A stretch of DNA of 7,606 nucleotides. Source: Thaumarchaeota archaeon UBA183 (lineage in GTDB: Archaea > Thermoproteota > Nitrososphaeria > Nitrososphaerales > UBA183). Location: NCBI GenBank assembly GCA_002495205.1, contig DAEE01000027.1:5381-12986 (forward strand), in the 5' to 3' direction. Position numbers and translations under genes: made by a program. Below, in pieces: positions 5,391 to 7,606 of the stretch. The notes under the pieces are model-generated. The model ran no database searches, was not told where the DNA came from, and saw only the letters and a program-made list of their open reading frames with translations. Each line of letters starts with the position of its first letter. Position 1 is the first letter of the stretch.

Positions 5391-6623
5391 CTAGAGCTTC
5401 CAGCTCTTCGCGTACTCCTTCTGCTCTCTGGTGGGACGCCCTATCGAGACGCCCATGGACTTCAGTGCGGCCCTGGCCACCTCGTCCTCGAGCTGTGGAG
5501 GGACCCCGTACACCCTCCTCTCCATGCTCCCATGGTCTTGGTGGATGCGGACGGCTGCGAGCATCTGGTTCGCGAATGACATCTGCATCACCTCGGGAGG
5601 GTGCCCCTCGGCCGCGACCAGGTTCGCAATCCTCCCCTTGCCGATCAGGTACACACGCCTCCCCGAAGGAAGCGTGACCTCGTCTACGTTGGGGCGGACC
5701 TGCTTCACCCCCTTGGCCCTCGCCAGGAGGGTCTTCACCTCGATCTCGACGTCGAAGTGCCCTGCGTTGGCCAGGATGGCCCCCTCCTTCATCTTCAGTA
5801 TCGCGCTGTAGGGGATCACGTTCTTCTGCCCGGTGGTCGTGATGAAGAGCTCCCCCTGGGGCGCGGCGCCGTCAACGCTGGAGACGTCGAACCCGTCCAG
5901 ATGCGCCTCCAGCGCCTTTACTGGGTCCACCTCGACCACTGTCACCCTGGCGCCCATCCCCCTCGCCCTCATGGCCACCCCCTTGCCGACCCACCCGTAG
6001 CCGACCACCACGGTCCTCACCCCGGCGAGCAGGAGGGCTGTGGCCCTCATGATTCCGTCCAGGGTGCTCTGCCCGGTACCGTACCTGTTGTCGAACATGA
6101 ACTTCGTCTTCGCGTCGTTCACCGCTATCACCGGGTAGGCGAGCCTCCCCTCGGCCTCCAGCGCCTTCAGCCTGACCACCCCGGTCGTCGTCTCCTCCGA
6201 TCCTCCGGCGATCCCCTTCGTCCGCGAGACGTGGGCGGCGACATGCAGGTCAGCCCCGTCGTCGATGAGCTGGTCCGGATGCGAGCCCAGTACCTGCTGT
6301 ATGCACCAGCCGTACTCCTTCGGCGACTGGCCCCTCCAGGCCCACACCTCGGTCCTGGTCGAAAGGTATGCCGCTACGTCGTCCTGGGTCGAGAGGGGGT
6401 TCGCACCGGCGAGCTTGACTTCCGCCCCCGCAGAAAGTAGCGCGTCGACGAGCACGGACGTCTCCTTGGTCACGTGCAGGCAGACGCCGAGCTTCACCCC
6501 CTCGAGCGGCCTAGACTTCCCGTACCTCTCAGCCAGGGTGTTCAGGGTCCCCATGTGCGCCTTCGCCCAGAGGAAATTCCTCTCTCCATCTGCGGCCAGC
6601 TTCTGGTCAGCTACCTTTGTCAT
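5391..6623 (-). CDS. ahcY: Adenosylhomocysteinase (SAH hydrolase)
   Basis: NAD-dependent enzyme splitting S-adenosylhomocysteine, the product inhibitor left by SAM methyltransferases, into adenosine and homocysteine. The protein has 410 residues, the short archaeal/Thermotoga-like length, without the long C-terminal tail of animal enzymes. Motifs: HVTKETSVL (50-58), matching the HMTVET adenine-binding stretch of animal SAH hydrolases; NPLSTQDD (75-82); IDDGADLH (120-127); GSEETTTG (141-148); NDAKTKFMFDN (169-179), with K174, D178 and N179 at catalytic positions; the NAD-binding Rossmann loop GYGWVGKG (208-215); and NAGHFDVEI (286-294). The ATG at 6623 has GGGAGG just upstream and lies inside the end of the phosphorylase gene (17-bp overlap), indicating translational coupling in an operon with apt and metG. 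Retained Thr52 and Glu54 favour SAH over S-inosylhomocysteine as substrate (inference). Confidence 0.96.
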   Translation of the reverse strand: MTKVADQKLAADGERNFLWAKAHMGTLNTLAERYGKSRPLEGVKLGVCLHVTKETSVLVDALLSAGAEVKLAGANPLSTQDDVAAYLSTRTEVWAWRGQSPKEYGWCIQQVLGSHPDQLIDDGADLHVAAHVSRTKGIAGGSEETTTGVVRLKALEAEGRLAYPVIAVNDAKTKFMFDNRYGTGQSTLDGIMRATALLLAGVRTVVVGYGWVGKGVAMRARGMGARVTVVEVDPVKALEAHLDGFDVSSVDGAAPQGELFITTTGQKNVIPYSAILKMKEGAILANAGHFDVEIEVKTLLARAKGVKQVRPNVDEVTLPSGRRVYLIGKGRIANLVAAEGHPPEVMQMSFANQMLAAVRIHQDHGSMERRVYGVPPQLEDEVARAALKSMGVSIGRPTREQKEYAKSWKL

Positions 6624-7353
6624 CGCTCCTCCCCCCCGGCGCAGCCACAGCCGCCTCTATCAGTCGTTTGACCGTCCTCCCTGACCTCTTCATCACCCTC
6701 AGGACCTCCTCGTGGCTAATCTTGGCCTGCATCCCTGCGGCCCAGTTGGTGGCTATGACCACCGAAGCGTAGTCCATCTTCATCTCGTTGGCCAGGACCA
6801 CTTCGGGGACCCCGGTCATCCCCACGACGTCCCCTCCGAGCATCCTGTACATCTTGATCTCCGCAGCCGTCTCGAACCTTGGCCCTTCGACGCACACGTA
6901 GACCAGGTGCTGTCGGAGGCCTATGCCCGCCCTCTTCGCCGCTGCGGAGAGCTCCTCGTTCAGGCGCCTGCTGTAGGGATTGGTCATGTCCGTGTGGACA
7001 ACCTTGTCCTCGAAGAAGGTCGTCTGCCTCCTCCTAGTGAAGTCGAGGAACTGCTCCGCCAGGCCTATCTCCCCAACCCCGAATCGGCGATTCATCGAGC
7101 CGACCGCGCTGGTGGCTATGACCTCCCTGACCCCCAGCCGGCCGAGGGCCGCGATGTTCGCCCCGTAGTTTATCGCATGCGGAGGGACGCTGTGGTCCGG
7201 CCCGTGCCTCGGCATGACGACGTACTCTCCCTCCTCCTGAAGGAACACCTCCGCCCTGCCGAACCGCGTCCTGACGGTCCTGGACTTGCTGAGGTCGAAG
7301 TGCTCAGTCACGCCTGTGCCTGTGATAACGCCTACGGGACGGGGTCTAGTCAT
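6607..7353 (-). CDS. mtnP: MTAP/PNP-family nucleoside phosphorylase (possible 6-oxopurine type)
   Basis: A 248-residue phosphorylase of the methylthioadenosine phosphorylase (MTAP) family, which cleaves MTA or purine nucleosides with phosphate to free base plus a ribose-1-phosphate. Motifs: phosphate loop ITGTGVTE (10-17); [19 protein letters not shown] (49-67), which is highly typical; SAVGSM (82-87); [12 protein letters not shown] (154-165); and [13 protein letters not shown] (178-190). At the base-recognition site, MTA phosphorylases have Asp (TDYD-type); here it reads ATNWAAGM (201-208), with Asn203. Family members with Asn, followed by a PAAG/AAG-like stretch, are associated with 6-oxopurines (inosine, guanosine, methylthioinosine). 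A standard pipeline would call it MTA phosphorylase; I keep mtnP as a family symbol and leave the substrate open. The start ATG 7353 overlaps the apt stop by 8 bp (ATGACTAG), has no clear SD, and is probably reached by re-initiation. The last 17 bp overlap ahcY. Confidence 0.88.
   Translation of the reverse strand: MTRPRPVGVITGTGVTEHFDLSKSRTVRTRFGRAEVFLQEEGEYVVMPRHGPDHSVPPHAINYGANIAALGRLGVREVIATSAVGSMNRRFGVGEIGLAEQFLDFTRRRQTTFFEDKVVHTDMTNPYSRRLNEELSAAAKRAGIGLRQHLVYVCVEGPRFETAAEIKMYRMLGGDVVGMTGVPEVVLANEMKMDYASVVIATNWAAGMQAKISHEEVLRVMKRSGRTVKRLIEAAVAAPGGRSDDKGS
6626..6633 (-). promoter_or_regulatory. Shine-Dalgarno of ahcY
   Basis: GGGAGGAG on the minus strand, inside the 3' end of the upstream phosphorylase gene. 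The GGGAGG core ends 4 nt before ATG 6623, slightly close but strong. It fixes the ahcY start within the 17-bp gene overlap. Confidence 0.6.
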
Positions 7354-7606
7354 TCTTGGCGATGGAGAAGACTTCGTTCCCCCGGAGCTTCCGTCTGCCG
7401 TTCAGCCCTCGGACCTCCGTGACGAAAGCGAAGCCGACCACCTTCCCTCCCATCCTCTCGACCAGGGTGGCTACGGCCTTCGACGTCCCTCCCGTGGCCA
7501 GCAGGTCGTCCACTATCAGAATCCTGTCCCCCTTCGAAATCGAGTCCGTGTGCATCTCTATCCCCTGCCTTCCGTACTCGAGGTCGTAGTAGATGCTGAG
7601 CTTCGA
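7346..7606 (-). CDS. apt: Adenine phosphoribosyltransferase, 3' part (partial)
   Basis: C-terminal 86 residues of a type I phosphoribosyltransferase; the frame is open to the right edge, so the N-terminal half is missing. APT joins adenine and PRPP to make AMP. The stretch [18 protein letters not shown], followed by HTDSI, matches the substrate-lid region and the LEYG element characteristic of APT. The PRPP-binding loop is [16 protein letters not shown], with its two acidic residues and TGGT. The chain ends shortly after VFSIAKND. The ATG at 7555 is internal. It is the first visible gene of the minus-strand operon and shares the sequence ATGACTAG with the phosphorylase start. Adenine released from MTA, or adenosine from the AhcY reaction after further cleavage, would feed it. 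Xanthine/hypoxanthine transferases share the loop, so base choice is likely but not proven. Confidence 0.88.
   Translation of the reverse strand, partial: SKLSIYYDLEYGRQGIEMHTDSISKGDRILIVDDLLATGGTSKAVATLVERMGGKVVGFAFVTEVRGLNGRRKLRGNEVFSIAKND

Noticed and set aside
5601..6440. Plus-strand open frame of 279 codons opposite ahcY
   Set aside because: Antisense to the NAD-binding and catalytic parts of a certain SAH hydrolase; Pro/His/Arg-rich shadow.
1..7606. tRNA or other RNA genes, CRISPR arrays, insertion sequences, attachment sites
   Set aside because: All gaps are 60 bp or less and hold only promoter-like sequence; no repeat series, transposase frame or cloverleaf was seen.

Overview
This is a GC-rich, gene-dense archaeal window with seven protein-coding genes, two of them cut by the window edges. 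There are no RNA genes, insertion sequences, CRISPR arrays or long intergenic stretches. Three things point to an archaeon of the Nitrososphaerota/Thaumarchaeota kind: a two-subunit glycine decarboxylase, very divergent (FtsZ-like, MetRS) housekeeping proteins, and TATA boxes about 25-30 bp before start codons that lack a Shine-Dalgarno (SD) site. The lineage assignment is an inference from protein character, not a measured phylogeny.

Left part, + strand (1-3689). The 3' end of gcvPA is followed directly by gcvPB; together they encode the two halves of glycine decarboxylase (P protein). The two genes lie in the same reading frame, separated only by a TAG codon. gcvPB has no ATG, GTG or TTG where its conserved N-terminus requires one; an ACG with a well-placed SD is the best candidate. 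Next comes a 104-residue protein with a DUF59/MIP18-like fold pattern, behind its own TATA box and a perfect 15-bp palindrome. It is followed by a very divergent FtsZ-family protein that keeps a recognisable tubulin signature loop (GGATGSG) but has lost the T7 catalytic residues.

Right part, - strand (3690-7606). Reading from the right edge inward: apt (3' part), an MTAP/PNP-family nucleoside phosphorylase (mtnP-like), ahcY and metG. The first three overlap by 8 and 17 bp and metG follows after 36 bp, so they look like one operon. The theme is methionine/SAM use and recycling of by-products: MetRS uses methionine, AhcY clears S-adenosylhomocysteine, the phosphorylase handles methylthio- or purine nucleosides, and APT recovers adenine. 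The phosphorylase has Asn where true MTA phosphorylases have Asp, which hints at 6-oxopurine specificity. The metG and ftsZ-like stop codons abut tail to tail with no intervening base.

Most genes are ordinary housekeeping genes. The points worth a second look are the gcvPA/gcvPB junction, the degenerate FtsZ, substitutions in the predicted substrate pockets of MetRS and the phosphorylase, and the palindromes at the two + strand promoters. I see no clearly new multi-gene system.
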